Program-made: the position numbers and the translations under genes | Notes under the pieces: model-generated | Told to the model about the DNA's origin: nothing | The model's database searches: none | Seen by the model: only the letters and a program-made list of their open reading frames with translations | Part shown: positions 51,385 to 60,612 of the stretch, one piece after another | How positions within the stretch are numbered: the first letter of the stretch is position 1 | How the letters are laid out: every line of letters begins with the position of its first letter | Source: Sanguibacter antarcticus | GTDB taxonomy: Bacteria; Actinomycetota; Actinomycetes; Actinomycetales; Cellulomonadaceae | Assembly: GCF_002564005.1 (NCBI RefSeq) | Contig: NZ_PDJG01000001.1 | Location: 2,480,001-2,544,000 of the forward strand | DNA length: 64,000 nt | Direction: 5' to 3'

Positions 51385-52265
51385 CCTTTGAGCCCGGAGG
51401 TGGCGATCCCCTGGACGAAGTAGCGCTGTCCGAGCAGGAAGATGATCGCGATCGGCAGCACCGAGAGCACCGAGCCGGTCATGATGAGCGCGTACTCGGC
51501 GTTGTACTGCGAGACGAGCGACCGGAGACCGATCTGGATGGTCCAGATGTCGGGGTTGCGCAGGTAGATCAGCGGGCCGAGGTAGTCGTTCCATGTGTTC
51601 ACGAAGGTCAGCAGCGCGAGGGTCGCCAGTGCGGGGCCCGACAGCGGGAGCACGATGCGCCACCAGATCGCGTACTCCGAGAGCCCGTCGATCCGAGCTG
51701 CTTCCGAGAGCTCTTCGGGGATCGACTCGTAGAACTGCTTCATGAGGAAGACACCGAATGCTCCGAAGGCCTGGAGCGCGACCATCGCCCAGAGGGTGTT
51801 CGACAGCCCGAGCCTGGTCATGAGGATGAACTGCGGGATCATGTACGCCTGCCACGGCACCGCGATCGTCCCGATGTAGGCGAGGAACAGGACGTCCCGC
51901 CCGGGGAAGCGCATCTTGGCGAACCCGTATGCGGCGAAGCTGCCGGTGAACAGCTGCAGCAGCGTCACCGTGATCGACAGCAGCAGGGTCGTGCGCAGCC
52001 ACCTCGACATCTCAGACTTGTCCCAGATGTCGAGGTAGTTCTGCCAGACCGCTGGGTCAGGCAGCCACTGGACGGGGACGGTAAAGATCTGGTTGTTGTT
52101 CTTCAGCGACGAGACCACCATCCAGAAGAACGGCAGCATGATCGCGGCCGCTGCCACGACGAGGACCGTGTACAGGAGCGCGGCGCTGAGGAGCCGACGC
52201 GTTCGTCGAGGGTCGCGCCGCTGTGCGGGGGGCGGTGCGGGCCGGTCCAGCGTGAGCGAGGCCAT
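51381..52265 (-). CDS. Sugar ABC transporter permease (MalG/YesQ-like)
   Basis: 294 residues, six transmembrane helices, EAA loop EELSEAARIDGLSEYAIWWRIVLPLSGPALATLA. Carbohydrate uptake type 1 family. One-base TGATG overlap with the upstream permease gene. Pairs with it to form the channel. The ATPase is not encoded in the window, so a shared MsiK-type ATPase is likely. Confidence 0.92.
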   Translation of the reverse strand: MASLTLDRPAPPPAQRRDPRRTRRLLSAALLYTVLVVAAAAIMLPFFWMVVSSLKNNNQIFTVPVQWLPDPAVWQNYLDIWDKSEMSRWLRTTLLLSITVTLLQLFTGSFAAYGFAKMRFPGRDVLFLAYIGTIAVPWQAYMIPQFILMTRLGLSNTLWAMVALQAFGAFGVFLMKQFYESIPEELSEAARIDGLSEYAIWWRIVLPLSGPALATLALLTFVNTWNDYLGPLIYLRNPDIWTIQIGLRSLVSQYNAEYALIMTGSVLSVLPIAIIFLLGQRYFVQGIATSGLKG

Positions 52266-53227
52266 CAGGCGTCCCTTCTCTTGTTCGCGAGGAACTGCAG
52301 GACCGTGACGCCCAGGCAGATGACGAAGAGGACGACGGCGATCGCCGACGCGTACCCGAAGTCGTTCTCGACGAAGCCCTTGCGGTAGATGTACTGCGAC
52401 AGCACGAGCGTGGACGTCCCTGGCCCGCCGTTGGTCATCACGAGGATGAGGTCGAAGATCTTGAAGCTGGCGATCGTCAGCATGACGGTCACGAAGAAGG
52501 TCGTGGGTCGCAGGCTCGGGAGCGTGACGTTGCGGAAGCGCTGCACGGCGCTCGCGCCGTCGACGCGGGCAGCCTCGTACAGCTCGGACGGGATCGCCTG
52601 CAGACCCGCTAGGAAGAGCAACATGTAGTAACCCATGTCGCGCCAGGTCGCCACGATGACGATCGCGGGCATCGCCCAGGTCGTCGAGGTGGTCCACCCA
52701 GGAGGGTCGTCGATACCGATCGCCATGAGCATCTGGTTGATGACGCCGGCCTCGGGCGAGAAGAGCATGTTCCACACGACCGCGATAGCGACGATCGACG
52801 TGATGTACGGGAAGAAGGCGACGGTGCGGAAGAACGCCATCCCCCGCATCTTGCGGTTGAGGAGCAACGCGAGGCCGAGCGAGGCCCCCAGCGTCAACGG
52901 GATGTGCATGACGGCGAAGTAGATGGTGTTCTTCAGCGCGGTGTGGAACGTCGTGTCTCTGACGAGCCGTTCGAAGTTGTCGGTCCCTGTGAAGGTGGCC
53001 GCGCCGAAGGCGTTCCAGGATGTGAACCCGAGGTAGAGCAGGATCACCACCGGCACGAGAGTAAGCGTCGCGAAGCCGATGAAGTTCGGCAGGATGAACG
53101 TCCAGCCGATGAGTGTGTTGCGCCGTCGCAACCTGGAACCGGGAGCCCGCTCACGCCGTGGGGCTTTCGGCGTGACGGTGGCGGGCACTGGTGCAGGCGC
53201 AGAGGCGGTCACGTCTAGCGTGGCCAT
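52265..53227 (-). CDS. Sugar ABC transporter permease (MalF/YesP-like)
   Basis: 320 residues, six transmembrane helices, EAA loop ELYEAARVDGASAVQRFRNVTLPSLRPTTFFV. Partner of the following permease for uptake of an oligosaccharide. A strong hairpin precedes it in the operon mRNA. Confidence 0.92.
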   Translation of the reverse strand: MATLDVTASAPAPVPATVTPKAPRRERAPGSRLRRRNTLIGWTFILPNFIGFATLTLVPVVILLYLGFTSWNAFGAATFTGTDNFERLVRDTTFHTALKNTIYFAVMHIPLTLGASLGLALLLNRKMRGMAFFRTVAFFPYITSIVAIAVVWNMLFSPEAGVINQMLMAIGIDDPPGWTTSTTWAMPAIVIVATWRDMGYYMLLFLAGLQAIPSELYEAARVDGASAVQRFRNVTLPSLRPTTFFVTVMLTIASFKIFDLILVMTNGGPGTSTLVLSQYIYRKGFVENDFGYASAIAVVLFVICLGVTVLQFLANKRRDA

Positions 53228-53247
53228 GAGAGAGCTCCTTTCTGGGA

Positions 53248-53275
53248 CCGGTCCTCCCCGTGCGGGGAGGACCGG
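53248..53275 (-). terminator. 12-bp perfect hairpin between solute-binding and permease genes
   Basis: CCGGTCCTCCCC, loop GTGC, complement. No U-tract. In this position such stems usually let the binding-protein mRNA outnumber that of the permeases. Confidence 0.6.
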
Positions 53276-53292
53276 GGGTCGTCGGGCGTGGG

Positions 53293-54618
53293 TCAGCCGA
53301 GGCCCTCAGACCGGGCGCGTTCCATCGCCTGTGCGATGCCGTCTTCTGGCGAGACCGCCCCGGACAAGATGGCCGAGTGAGCATCTTTGAGGATGTTCTG
53401 GAGCGCGGGGGTGTCGGAGCCCAACGGTGCGTCGGGGTGCGCTTCCAGGGTGCTGAACGCCACGCGGGACTCAGGGTCCGTGGGCATCCCCTCTTGAGAG
53501 AACACCGTGTCCGTCACGACGTCCGCGGTGTAGGACGGGCGCAGCCCGATCCCGGCGAGCTCGACGGCCGCGGGCTCTGAGGAGACGTAGGTCAGGAAAT
53601 CTTTGGCTGCGCACGCCTTCGCGTCGTCGATCGCCGCGTTGATGCCGATCGCCGTCGGGTTACCCTGCGTGACGGGGTGGTCCAGCGTCGTGTCGTCGAC
53701 CTGAGGGGCTGGTGCGATCCCCCACTCGAAGACGTCAGCGTCCCCGGACTCCCGCTGGGAGAGGAGCGCCGCGATGTACCACGACCCCATCGGCATCATG
53801 GCGGTCTTCTGGGTGCCGAACTGGCCTTGGTAGGTCAGCGAGTTCGTGGTGACAACGCCATAGTTCTCCTGCGCCCCGGCGTCCTGGAGGGCGATGGCCC
53901 TCTCGTAGAACGGGACCATGTAGTCCCAGTCGGCGGCGAAGTAGGCCTCGTCGCTGCCTGCCTGCGCGGTGGCGAAGGACTGGAGCGCGGTCGCCCAGGA
54001 GTGCAGGTAGGTGCCCTTGACGTTCTGCTGGCCGGCGGCTTCCAGGTTCTCGGTGAGCTCGACCGCGACGTCATCGTACTCGTCCCAGGTCCAGGTCCCG
54101 TCGGGGTAGGAGACGCCAGCGAGGTCGAAGAGCTCCTTGTTGTAGTAGAGGTACCAGGCATCTTGGCGGTAGGGGACCGCGTACGCTGCGCCATCTGTCG
54201 TGTAGTACTCGATGCCGGGGTAGTCGGCACCGAGCACGTCGGTGACCTCGCTGACATCGAGCAGCTGACCACCCTCCTGGTAGGTCGGGAAGGTCGTGAT
54301 CGTCTTGATCGGATACAGGTCTGGGGCCGATCCGGCGGCGAGGTCGGCTGTCAGCTGGGTGTCGTAGTCGGTGGCGTCGTACTCAGCGAGCTCCACCGTG
54401 ATGTTCGGGTTCTCGAGGTGGAAGCTGTCGGTCAGCGTCTGGAAATCGGTCGACGTGGAGAGTCCCCAGGCCGCCAACGAGAGCGTCACGGGCTCGGTGC
54501 TGTCTTCGCAGACGGCCGAGGCTCCTGCCGTGGTGTCCGACCCGCCGGTGCTGCACCCGGTGAGGGCTAGGGTTGCGGCAGCCAAGACGGCCGAGCGTGT
54601 GATGAGGGATCGCTTCAT
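53293..54618 (-). CDS. Sugar ABC transporter substrate-binding lipoprotein
   Basis: 441 residues. Lipobox LTGC (Cys22). Family 1 extracellular sugar-binding pattern: WGLSTSTDFQTLTDSFHLENPNITVELAEY, YNKELFDLAGVSYPDGTWTWDEY. It captures the oligosaccharide for the two permeases. Follows the DUF2264 gene in the operon. Confidence 0.92.
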   Translation of the reverse strand: MKRSLITRSAVLAAATLALTGCSTGGSDTTAGASAVCEDSTEPVTLSLAAWGLSTSTDFQTLTDSFHLENPNITVELAEYDATDYDTQLTADLAAGSAPDLYPIKTITTFPTYQEGGQLLDVSEVTDVLGADYPGIEYYTTDGAAYAVPYRQDAWYLYYNKELFDLAGVSYPDGTWTWDEYDDVAVELTENLEAAGQQNVKGTYLHSWATALQSFATAQAGSDEAYFAADWDYMVPFYERAIALQDAGAQENYGVVTTNSLTYQGQFGTQKTAMMPMGSWYIAALLSQRESGDADVFEWGIAPAPQVDDTTLDHPVTQGNPTAIGINAAIDDAKACAAKDFLTYVSSEPAAVELAGIGLRPSYTADVVTDTVFSQEGMPTDPESRVAFSTLEAHPDAPLGSDTPALQNILKDAHSAILSGAVSPEDGIAQAMERARSEGLG

Positions 54619-54678
54619 TGCGGTGTGTCTCCTTTGACGGCGGTGCGTGGGGTGGAGCGGAACAACGGTCCTGATGGG

Positions 54679-56637
54679 TCAGGCCTCCGGAAGATCGACG
54701 AGCGTGGCGGTCCCGTCAGGCCAGGTGACGCGCGCCCGGCCGTCGACCATCGCGATGCTGGGTGCCCGGTCGAGCGCGCCCGTGCCGCCGCAGGCGGCAA
54801 GGCCGACTGCACAGGCGGTCCATCCCGGGACGGCTGGGGCGTGCAGCACGCCGACGGTGGCGTGCGTGCCGACGGGTGTGGCGTCGTCGCGATGGACGAC
54901 CGAGGCGTGGTCCCAGCCGAGCAGGGCGACGACCGCGCCGCGCACGGTCGGCGAGGTCTGGTCAACGCGTCGGCCGGCAGCGACCTCCACGGCCACCCCC
55001 GCGTCGTGGGCCACCGGCCAGCCGCCGCACTCCAGGCCTACGGCCAGTGCTGAGACGTCCTCGCCGACGTGCACGAGACGTACCTCCCAGGCACCGCGCA
55101 GCACCGAGACGACGGTGAGGGTCCCGGCAGCGGTGACGACCCCCGTGATCCCTTCGCCGTGGTGGGTCTGTGCCGCGTCTGGATCGATCCAGTGCGCTCG
55201 TGCCCGGGACGCCGCATCGATCGTCCCGTCGGTCTCCGAGAGCCGCAGCGGGGTCATGCCTGCGCGGTGGCTGCGTCGACCGTTCTCGTCGACCAGCGCG
55301 ACGGACTGGTCGAGGGGCGCTTCCCAGTCTGTGCCGCGGTGCAGCGGGAACGTCACGGTCGAGTACCCCAGCCGCGCGTACAGGGGTGAGTCGCCGACAT
55401 CCTGGCCGACGGTCGTGTGATCGGTGCCGTGGTTGACGACGCGGACGACTCCGTCTGCGGCGGTCCCGGCGATCCCCCACACCGGGGCGGCGACGACTCG
55501 CGCGTCGTCTGCCTCGGTGACGGCCAGCGGGGCGTCCGGCTCGGTCCAGACCGGGTGGTCGGCAGGGAGCGCGAGCCCGAGCAGCCCCTTGCTGGCCCAG
55601 TACGGGGACCCTGTCCCGGAGTACTGCTGGCCTAGGTGGCGCCATGGTCCCCACCAGCCGATGTCCAGCAGGCCGCGCTCGTCTGGTGCGCCGCGGGTCG
55701 CGAAGTGATTGACGATGGCGAGCGCGGTCGTGCGCAGCCGGCCGGGCGAGACCGACGGCACCTGGGCGATCGCGCCGGCCCAGAACGGTGCGGCCGCCGC
55801 GAACCGGTACGTGAGGCTCCGGCCCTGCGGGAGCGGTGAGCCATCGCCGCCCACGAGGTGGACCGCGTCTGTGAGGAAGCGGTCGAGCCGTGACCGGTCG
55901 AGCTCTGCGCGGGGCTGGGCGAGGTCGCTGGCGCCGCGCATGCGTGCCCAGAGGGTGGGGTAGAGGTGCATCGCCCAGCCGGCGTAGTGGTCGTAGGACC
56001 GTGCTCGTCCGTCGCGGTACCAGCCGTCGCGCTCGTAGAAGGACTCGTGCTGCTCCAGGTCGGCTGTGATGTCTTCCAGCCGGTGCGGTCCGCCGACCGA
56101 GCGCAGGAACGTCTCGACGGTGATGCGAAACCAGACCCAGTTGTTGCGCGGGTAGGTCTCATCTCCGACGACCTCGGCCAGGTAGTCGACGAGACGTTCC
56201 TGGACCTGTGCGTCGAGCGTGTCCCACAACCACGGTCGGGTCATGTCGAGGACGAGGGCGATCGAGGCGGCCTCGACCTTCGCCTGGCCGTGCTCGGTGG
56301 GGCGCGCCCAGCGTTCCGTGTTCCGCAGGTCGGTCCCTGCGGCGAGGCCTTCCGCGTAGTGCTCGAGATGACCGTGAGGGTCGTCGCCGTGTGCACCTGC
56401 CACACGGAAGCCTGCAGCGAGGAACGTGCGGGCGAACCCTTCTAGCCCGTCCATGGTGCTGCCGAATCCGCCGGGGGTACCTGGCAGGGTGATCAGGCTC
56501 CGGGTCGGAGAGGCGAACCGTCGCGCGTCGAGCAGCAGCGTGTCGGTCCAGCGCTCGAGGTCGTCGCGGGTCTGCACTCTTGCGCCTGGCTGGCCATCGG
56601 GCGAGCTTGCGGGAAGGAGGTTCGTTCTGGTGTGCAC
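54679..56637 (-). CDS. DUF2264 family protein, first gene of the polysaccharide operon
   Basis: 652 residues, no signal peptide. The N-terminal 370 residues match DUF2264 (FAPTFLLA-like core here read as GFARTFLAAGFRVAG, then NNWVWFRITVETFLRSVGG and YDHYAGWAMHLYPTLWAR), an (alpha/alpha)-barrel-like family found in plant-polysaccharide loci. The C-terminal part is beta-rich. Role unknown, likely a glycosidase or isomerase on oligosaccharides. GTG 56637 behind GAGAGGCAGGGG. Divergent from the regulator across two operators. Confidence 0.75.
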   Translation of the reverse strand: MHTRTNLLPASSPDGQPGARVQTRDDLERWTDTLLLDARRFASPTRSLITLPGTPGGFGSTMDGLEGFARTFLAAGFRVAGAHGDDPHGHLEHYAEGLAAGTDLRNTERWARPTEHGQAKVEAASIALVLDMTRPWLWDTLDAQVQERLVDYLAEVVGDETYPRNNWVWFRITVETFLRSVGGPHRLEDITADLEQHESFYERDGWYRDGRARSYDHYAGWAMHLYPTLWARMRGASDLAQPRAELDRSRLDRFLTDAVHLVGGDGSPLPQGRSLTYRFAAAAPFWAGAIAQVPSVSPGRLRTTALAIVNHFATRGAPDERGLLDIGWWGPWRHLGQQYSGTGSPYWASKGLLGLALPADHPVWTEPDAPLAVTEADDARVVAAPVWGIAGTAADGVVRVVNHGTDHTTVGQDVGDSPLYARLGYSTVTFPLHRGTDWEAPLDQSVALVDENGRRSHRAGMTPLRLSETDGTIDAASRARAHWIDPDAAQTHHGEGITGVVTAAGTLTVVSVLRGAWEVRLVHVGEDVSALAVGLECGGWPVAHDAGVAVEVAAGRRVDQTSPTVRGAVVALLGWDHASVVHRDDATPVGTHATVGVLHAPAVPGWTACAVGLAACGGTGALDRAPSIAMVDGRARVTWPDGTATLVDLPEA

Positions 56638-56729
56638 GGCCCCTGCCTCTCTGCTGGGTTCCGGCCCCCGAGAGGGCAGATGCGCACGACCTTCTTCGTC
56701 CGGCCAGGTGTGCCGACAGACTGAGGCAT

Positions 56730-56746
56730 ATGATCAACCTGATCAT
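56730..56746. promoter_or_regulatory. Operator palindrome 1 of the sugar regulon
   Basis: ATGATCA-ACC-TGATCAT, perfect seven-base arms, 93 bases before the DUF2264 start. Shares the TGATCA half-site with the palindrome at 56798. Confidence 0.75.
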
Positions 56747-56797
56747 TTCGTGCGACAACCGAGTATGAGATCGTTCGCACAGAGCGGTCAATAGACA

Positions 56798-56811
56798 TGA
56801 TCATATGATCA
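56798..56811. promoter_or_regulatory. Operator palindrome 2 of the sugar regulon
   Basis: TGATCATATGATCA, a perfect 14-base palindrome, 24 bases before the regulator ATG. Suggests autoregulation. Confidence 0.75.
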
Positions 56812-56834
56812 CCGATGTGCACGGAGGTGCATTC

Positions 56835-57980
56835 ATGGCAGAGTCGAGAGACGACGGCCGGGACGGTCGCTTCGACCCAATCGCAGCACGGCACGAGGAC
56901 GTTCTGGCCGCGATCATCGACCGCGGCCAGATCCGGGTGACCGAGCTCGCGGCGGAGCTCGGCGTGAGCGCGGTGACCGTCCGGCGCACCGTGAGCGAGC
57001 TGTCGGCAGCAGGCCAGGTCCGCCGGGTGCACGGCGGCGCCGAGGCGCTCCCTCGAGCACGCAGCACGGGAGACCCCGGACGCCGCATCACCGCAGGCAT
57101 GCCCGTCGTGCAGCTCGCCGGCAAGACCGCGGGCGTGATGGTCCCGTCGCTCGACTACTACTGGCCGCGCTTCGTCCGGGCAGTCCAGGAGAACCTGGCT
57201 GCAGCGGACATGCGGATGCTGCTCCGCGGCTCGAGCTACGACGCCACCGACGAGCTGCGCGACATCCGCGAGCTGCTCAGCGCTGGCTCAGACGGGCTGC
57301 TCATCGCCCCGACGATGAGCGGCGAAGGAGGCGACCTCGTCCGCGACTGGCTTGCGAGCACCACCGTCCCGACCGTCCTGGTGGAGCGCTCGGCCGTGGT
57401 CGGGCGCGAGCACGTCGACGTCGAGTCGGTGCTCACCGACCACGCCGCCGGCGCGTCCGCCGCCGTGTACCACCTGGCCAGCCAGGGACACGCACGGATC
57501 GGGGTGGCGTGCACGGAGATCTCCTTGCACGCCGACGAGATCCGACGAGGCTGGTACCGCGCAGCCTCCCACCTGGGACTGCCGACGACCGGCGTGGTGG
57601 ACACCGACATCCCCGAGCGACGCGGCCCCGGATTCCATGTCGGCATCGAGGAGTTCGTCGATGCCGTCCTGGCGACGGGCACCACCGCGGTGCTCGTGCA
57701 CTCTGACCCCGAAGCCATCCAGGTGGCACAGAGCGTGACCGGTCGCGGGCTGCGCATCCCCGAAGACCTCGCGATCGTCGCGTACGACGACGAGATCGCC
57801 GCGTACGGATCGCCGCCCCTCACGGCCGTGCAGCCGCCGCGCCGCACGATCGGTCAAGCGGCGGTCAACCTGCTGGCCGCACGCATCGCCGACCCGGGTC
57901 GTCCTGTGCACCGACTGACCCTCAACCCCGTCCTACGGGTACGGGAGTCCACGACGTACCGGCGCGCACCGCAGACATGA
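56835..57980 (+). CDS. DeoR-type HTH fused to a LacI-type sensor domain
   Basis: 381 residues. N-terminal DeoR helix-turn-helix (about residues 15-65: DVLAAIIDRGQIRVTELAAELGVSAVTVRRTVSELSAAGQVRRVHGG) and a C-terminal periplasmic-binding-protein-like sensor (GVMVPSLDYYWPRFVRAVQENL; RIGVACTEISLHADEIRRG; EDLAIVAYDDEIAAYGSPPLTAVQPP). LacI regulators normally carry another DNA-binding head, so this is a chimera. It probably represses the divergent sugar operon and itself until an oligosaccharide binds. ATG 56835 has CGGAGGTGCATTC upstream. Confidence 0.88.
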   Translation: MAESRDDGRDGRFDPIAARHEDVLAAIIDRGQIRVTELAAELGVSAVTVRRTVSELSAAGQVRRVHGGAEALPRARSTGDPGRRITAGMPVVQLAGKTAGVMVPSLDYYWPRFVRAVQENLAAADMRMLLRGSSYDATDELRDIRELLSAGSDGLLIAPTMSGEGGDLVRDWLASTTVPTVLVERSAVVGREHVDVESVLTDHAAGASAAVYHLASQGHARIGVACTEISLHADEIRRGWYRAASHLGLPTTGVVDTDIPERRGPGFHVGIEEFVDAVLATGTTAVLVHSDPEAIQVAQSVTGRGLRIPEDLAIVAYDDEIAAYGSPPLTAVQPPRRTIGQAAVNLLAARIADPGRPVHRLTLNPVLRVRESTTYRRAPQT

Positions 57981-57990
57981 CGCGTCGCCC

Positions 57991-58563
57991 TTAGGCTGCC
58001 AGCGCCGGCCACACCTGGTCGACGATCGCGTCCACGCTCGGCTCGTCGAGCGGCTGGTGACCGAGGAGCATGCGCATCCACAGCGGCGCGTAGAGGAGGT
58101 CGAGGGCGATCTCGATGTCGAGGTCGGCACGAATCTGGCCGTGGTCGATGCCTGCGCGCAGGGCGGTGGCTCCTCCGCTGCGGCGTTCGGCGACGAAGCG
58201 TGTGCGCAGGTCGTCGGCGAGCGCGGGGTCGCCCTGGGACTGGGCGACGAGCTCGCGGATCATCGAGCCGGTGGGCGAGGAGAAGGTGCGGGCGACGGCG
58301 CGCATCTGTGCGCGGAGGTCGTCCTTGGCCGAGCCGGTGGTGGGGAACGGGTTGTCGGACGCGAACTGCTGCTCGAGGGCGTCGATGACGACGGAGGCTT
58401 TGGTGGGCCACCAGCGGTAGATCGTCTGCTTGCCGACGCCGGCGTGGGCGGCGATCTCGTTGATGGTGACCGCTCGGGGGCCCTTCGTGCAGATCAGCTC
58501 GTGCGTCGAGGCGAGGATCTTGGCCGTGAGCTCGGGGTCTCGGTGCGGCCCGGTGCGTCCCAT
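57991..58563 (-). CDS. TetR-family transcriptional regulator
   Basis: 190 residues. HTH near residues 20-55 (HELICTKGPRAVTINEIAAHAGVGKQTIYRWWPTKASVV), then a C-terminal ligand domain (TetR_C_16-like: GSMIRELVAQSQGDPALADDLRTRFV). Divergent from the peroxiredoxin-like gene, with three direct repeats in between; likely represses it. Ligand unknown. Confidence 0.9.
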   Translation of the reverse strand: MGRTGPHRDPELTAKILASTHELICTKGPRAVTINEIAAHAGVGKQTIYRWWPTKASVVIDALEQQFASDNPFPTTGSAKDDLRAQMRAVARTFSSPTGSMIRELVAQSQGDPALADDLRTRFVAERRSGGATALRAGIDHGQIRADLDIEIALDLLYAPLWMRMLLGHQPLDEPSVDAIVDQVWPALAA

Positions 58564-58585
58564 GGGGAGAGACTAGCAGAATGAC

Positions 58586-58649
58586 GAGACCGTCGGTCTT
58601 GACTACCGGTGCACCGAGACCTACGGTCGAGGTATCGAGACGCACGGTC
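58586..58649. promoter_or_regulatory. Three direct repeats in the TetR/peroxiredoxin promoter
   Basis: GAGACCGTCGGTC (58586), GAGACCTACGGTC (58616) and GAGACGCACGGTC (58637). The first contains a perfect GACCG-T-CGGTC palindrome. Probable TetR-family operators. Confidence 0.6.
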
Positions 58650-58672
58650 GCGGTACGGCGAAAGGGACAGCA

Positions 58673-59326
58673 ATGAGCCTCATGGACAACCTCAAAGCAC
58701 AGGCAGAACGGTCTACCGCCGCCGCGACACCCGAGGTGAACGCAGGGCGCCGCGCCGCGATCGCCGCGGTCGCAGACGTCGCAAGCGGCGCCGTCACCGT
58801 CGGCGACCACGCCCCGGACTTCACGCTGCCCGACGCGACCGGCGCAGCCGTCCACCTCGCCGACCTCCTGGCGGCAGGCCCCGTCGTCGTCTCGTTCTAC
58901 CGCGGCGGCTGGTGCCCCTACTGCAACCTCGAGCTGCACGCCTTGCAGGTGGCACTGCCCGACCTCACCGCGGCAGGCGGCACCCTCGTCGCGATCTCGC
59001 CCGAGGCACCGGACGCGTCGCTCACCACGTCGGAGAAGCAGAACCTCGAGTTCCCCGTCCTCTCCGACACGGACGCAGCGACGATCACTGCCTACCGCTT
59101 GAACTTCACGATCGACTCGACCACGCGGGCCGTGCTGAGCGAGCCTGAGGCGGAGGCTGCACGCGCCCAGGGCGTCGCGACCGAGATCTTGCCGGTCCCG
59201 GCCACCTACGTCATCGGCACCGACGGCACGGTCACCTTCGCGTTCGTCGACCCGAGCCACACGCACCGGGCCGAGCCCGCCGACGTCGTCGCCGCCGTGG
59301 CTGCGCTCACCGGGGGCGCGTCCTGA
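58673..59326 (+). CDS. Peroxiredoxin-like (AhpC/TSA) protein with CxxC
   Basis: 217 residues. Thioredoxin fold: APDFTLPDATGAAVHLADLL, then VVVSFYRGGWCPYCNLELHAL with the CPYC active site, then PATYVIGTDGTVTFAFVDP. The CxxC instead of a single peroxidatic Cys in T-x-x-C groups it with AhpC/TSA-related reductases. Probably reduces peroxides or disulfides under control of the divergent TetR gene. AAAGGGACAGCA precedes the ATG. Confidence 0.85.
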   Translation: MSLMDNLKAQAERSTAAATPEVNAGRRAAIAAVADVASGAVTVGDHAPDFTLPDATGAAVHLADLLAAGPVVVSFYRGGWCPYCNLELHALQVALPDLTAAGGTLVAISPEAPDASLTTSEKQNLEFPVLSDTDAATITAYRLNFTIDSTTRAVLSEPEAEAARAQGVATEILPVPATYVIGTDGTVTFAFVDPSHTHRAEPADVVAAVAALTGGAS

Positions 59327-59379
59327 GCACGACGGTGGCGTCACCAGCGGACGGGGTGCAGCGGTCCTAGGGTGGACCC

Positions 59380-60612
59380 ATGGCCACTGCACCCTTGCGC
59401 ACCCTCACCGAGCACCACGCGATCGCGCTCGAGCTGTGCGAGCCGCTCACCGCCCGCCTCACCCCGCTCGCCGAGGCTTACGGTCTCGTCCTCGCGGCCG
59501 AGGTTCTCGCGGGCACGGACACGCCACCGTTCGACAACTCCGCGATGGACGGGTTCGCCGTGCGGCACATCGACGTCGAGCACGCCACGCCCGACGCACC
59601 CGTGACGCTCACCGTGGTCGGAGACGTGCCGGCAGGGTCTGACGAGGACCCTGCCGTCCCCGCCCACAGCGCCGTCCGCATCATGACCGGCGCCCCCGTC
59701 CCGACCCACGCCACCGCGATCGTCCCCGTCGAGCACACCGACGTCCCCTCCGGGCCCGGCGCGCTCCCCGAGACCGTCACGGTGCACCACGCCACCGTGC
59801 TCGGCGCCCACGTGCGTCGAGCCGGCGAGGACGTCCAGGCGGGCGACGTCGTGCTCACCGCCGGGACCCGGCTCACCGCGCGGGCGATCGCGGCCGTCGC
59901 GAGCGCCGGCAGCGCCGTCGTCGCCGCACACCCCCGGCCCCGCGTCGGGATCCTCTCGACCGGTTCCGAGCTCGTCGCCCCCGGCACCCCGCTGCGCCGC
60001 GGTCAGATCCCCGACTCCAACTCGTACCTGCTCGCGGCAGCAGTCGAGGAGGCAGGCGGGACCGCCGTCCGGGTCGGAGCCGTGACCGACGACGTCGCAT
60101 CCTTCGCCGCGGCGCTCACCGACCTCGCCGCCACGGTCGACATGATCGTCACCACCGGTGGCGTCAGCGTCGGCGCGTTCGACGTGGTCCGCGAGGTCCT
60201 CGAGAGCTCCGAGACCGTCGAGTTCGTGCCCGTCGCGATGCAGCCCGGCAAGCCCCAGGGCCTCGGCACGTGGCAGGGCGTCCCGATCTTCACTCTCCCC
60301 GGAAACCCCGTGAGCGCCTTCGTGTCCTTCGAGGCGTTCGTCCGGCCCGGCCTGCGCCGCATGGCCGGACACACCGACACCGAGCGGCCGGTCCTCGTGC
60401 GCGCCGCGGGAGTGGCGTGGCACTCCCCCGCCGGCCGCGAGCAGCTCATGCCCGTCCGCTTCGTCGACGACACCGTGGTGCCCGCGACCGGGCGCGGCTC
60501 CGGCTCCCACCTCGTGGCGAGCCTCGCGCTCGCCGACGGTTTCGCCATCGTGCCGGCCGACGTCACCGAGGTCGCCGAGGGCGACGAGCTGCGGGTCATG
60601 GTCGTCTCGTGA
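59380..60612 (+). CDS. moeA: Molybdopterin molybdenumtransferase MoeA
   Basis: 410 residues. It inserts molybdate into adenylated molybdopterin. Motifs: PPFDNSAMDGFAVR (near residue 48), VRIMTGAPVPTHATAIVPVEH, GILSTGSELV, IPDSNSYLL and TTGGVSVGAFD. The domain order fits MoeA in full. GTGA overlap with mobA downstream. It would supply cofactor for the DmsA enzyme in this window. Confidence 0.95.
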   Translation: MATAPLRTLTEHHAIALELCEPLTARLTPLAEAYGLVLAAEVLAGTDTPPFDNSAMDGFAVRHIDVEHATPDAPVTLTVVGDVPAGSDEDPAVPAHSAVRIMTGAPVPTHATAIVPVEHTDVPSGPGALPETVTVHHATVLGAHVRRAGEDVQAGDVVLTAGTRLTARAIAAVASAGSAVVAAHPRPRVGILSTGSELVAPGTPLRRGQIPDSNSYLLAAAVEEAGGTAVRVGAVTDDVASFAAALTDLAATVDMIVTTGGVSVGAFDVVREVLESSETVEFVPVAMQPGKPQGLGTWQGVPIFTLPGNPVSAFVSFEAFVRPGLRRMAGHTDTERPVLVRAAGVAWHSPAGREQLMPVRFVDDTVVPATGRGSGSHLVASLALADGFAIVPADVTEVAEGDELRVMVVS

